From Desulforhopalus sp. IMCC35007 (GTDB lineage Bacteria; Desulfobacterota; Desulfobulbia; Desulfobulbales; Desulfocapsaceae): a DNA stretch of 64,000 nt. The notes under the pieces were generated by a model. That model did not search any database. It was not told the origin of the DNA and saw only the letters and a program-made list of their open reading frames with translations. The stretch's first letter is position 1, and each line of letters starts with the position of its first letter. Position numbers and translations under genes: made by a program. Positions 63,418 to 64,000 of this stretch are shown here, in pieces. Location: contig NZ_SWCN01000009.1 of NCBI RefSeq assembly GCF_005116575.1, forward strand, positions 140,065 through 204,064, read 5' to 3'.

Positions 63418-63642
63418 ATGACGATACAATCTCCCCGGTTCAACCGGCAAACAACCATAAAAGCTCAGACCACCTCACCCCTTTTCATCACGCTCTGCTC
63501 TTTTTGCCAGAAAACCAAAAATACCGAGGGAGTCTGGTCATATGCAAACCAGACGGAGCCCCCTGCCACCCCACCTCAGTTTTCCCACGGATTCTGTCCA
63601 GAATGTGCACGTACCCACTTCCCCTCACTTGACTGGGATTAA
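63418..63642 (+). CDS. Small four-cysteine protein, kinase/regulator-tail like
   Basis: A 74-residue protein. Two cysteine pairs, CSFC near residue 24 and CPEC near 61, surround W and FSHGFCPECARTHFP. The same arrangement (I/L-C-x2-C-K ... G-x-W ... S-H-G-x-C-P-x-C) is familiar as a short C-terminal module of delta-proteobacterial PAS-domain kinases and response regulators, where it probably binds zinc. Here it stands alone. The ATG at 63418 is preferred; a GTG at 63370 is in frame. It has no obvious partner nearby. Confidence 0.62.
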   Translation: MTIQSPRFNRQTTIKAQTTSPLFITLCSFCQKTKNTEGVWSYANQTEPPATPPQFSHGFCPECARTHFPSLDWD

Positions 63643-64000
63643 CCAGGAATCCCTGCCTGGCTTAGCACCAGATCTTCTCCCATCCATACCGGCATACCTC
63701 CAGAATATAAATATACCCTTCACACTATAGGCATATTTACCCAGATAAAATTGGGCACTTGCCACAATTGCATACCGTACGCCAACATAATATATTGTTC
63801 AATGGTAACTGCTTCCCCCCCTTTAAAAATAATTTATGGGGATGAAGAAAATGCTTGACAGGTTTTTGGCAATATTTTTTGTAACAGCTTGATTCAATTA
63901 TACAATCACCTGAGATGCATTGTAATAGGGCTAGTATAGCACGAATAATGCCGAGTTGAAGTGATTTGCTATAAACCGCCGCAATCGTAATGTGGTAAGC
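63643..64000. other. Noncoding right edge
   Basis: No gene was recognised in the last 360 bases. The region is AT-rich at 63860-63910 and has a TTGACA hexamer at about 63855; I find no well-spaced -10 box for it, so a promoter for a gene beyond the window is only possible. Confidence 0.35.

Noticed and set aside
1..64000. CRISPR arrays, insertion sequences, prophage genes, rRNA and tRNA genes
   Set aside because: No regularly spaced repeats, transposase, integrase or phage genes, and no rRNA- or tRNA-like segments were seen.

Overview
The window looks like chromosomal DNA of a propionate-metabolising, probably sulfate-reducing or sulfur-disproportionating bacterium of the Desulfobulbales (Desulfobacterota, the former Deltaproteobacteria). 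This is inferred from gene content, not from a marker-gene phylogeny: a complete methylmalonyl-CoA segment with both a sodium-pump decarboxylase and a transcarboxylase-like module, a SPOUT methyltransferase between trmD and rplS, and typical delta-type regulators. I see no rRNA, tRNA, insertion sequence, prophage or CRISPR array. Nearly all coding space looks like core genome.

Layout. 0.4-7.3 kb: RNase D, a small exported protein and a Sel1-repeat protein, then a leftward set: an AcuB-like CBS-ACT protein, an AcuC-like deacetylase, an AcuI/YhdH-type acrylyl-CoA reductase and a metallo-beta-lactamase-fold hydrolase. 7.7-25.6 kb: the propionate block. A rightward run holds TetR, four methylmalonyl-CoA decarboxylase subunits (mmdA, D, C, B), a second paralogous TetR, methylmalonyl-CoA epimerase, mutase and MeaB. 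A leftward run holds gamma-carbonic anhydrase, a 5S-like carboxyltransferase fused to a biotin domain, a mini OadG-like protein, an ABM-domain protein, a second 12S-like carboxyltransferase, sucD, sucC and a propionate/acetate-CoA ligase. 26.3-37.1 kb: an acetate/short-acid block. A Cache-PAS histidine kinase and an NtrC-type activator precede an inverted repeat and a sigma-54 promoter in front of a SatP-type permease; then come a structured RNA candidate, a CoA-transferase fused to a GNAT domain, a metalloprotease-like membrane protein that has lost its zinc ligands, acetyl-CoA synthetase and an OFA-family MFS carrier. 37.7-41.2 kb: NorQ-NorD-like ATPase and vWA pair with a thioredoxin. 41.8-48.9 kb: housekeeping run ffh, rpsP, khpA, rimM, trmD, SPOUT methyltransferase, rplS, rnhB, yraN, pdxA, tmk. 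48.9-57.8 kb: envelope lipoproteins, an AMIN protein, a TIGR03960/DUF2344 radical SAM fusion, a PBP4-type carboxypeptidase, a monohaem cytochrome c lipoprotein and an exported unknown. 58.2-63.0 kb: a leftward MacAB-TolC-like exporter operon. 63.4 kb: a tiny four-cysteine protein.

How the genes work together. Acids enter through SatP and the OFA carrier, are activated by the two AMP-forming ligases or by CoA transfer, and propionyl-CoA and succinyl-CoA are interconverted through methylmalonyl-CoA by transcarboxylase, epimerase, mutase and SucCD. MmdABCD couples methylmalonyl-CoA decarboxylation to sodium export. AcuB/AcuC-like proteins, a GNAT domain and the acetylation-type lysine motif in both ligases suggest control by reversible acetylation. 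The points most worth testing are the sigma-54 control region of satP, the structured RNA upstream of the CoA-transferase/GNAT fusion, the long hairpin before mmdA, the operator-like repeats shared between intergenic regions, the mini OadG-like subunit and the pseudo-protease.
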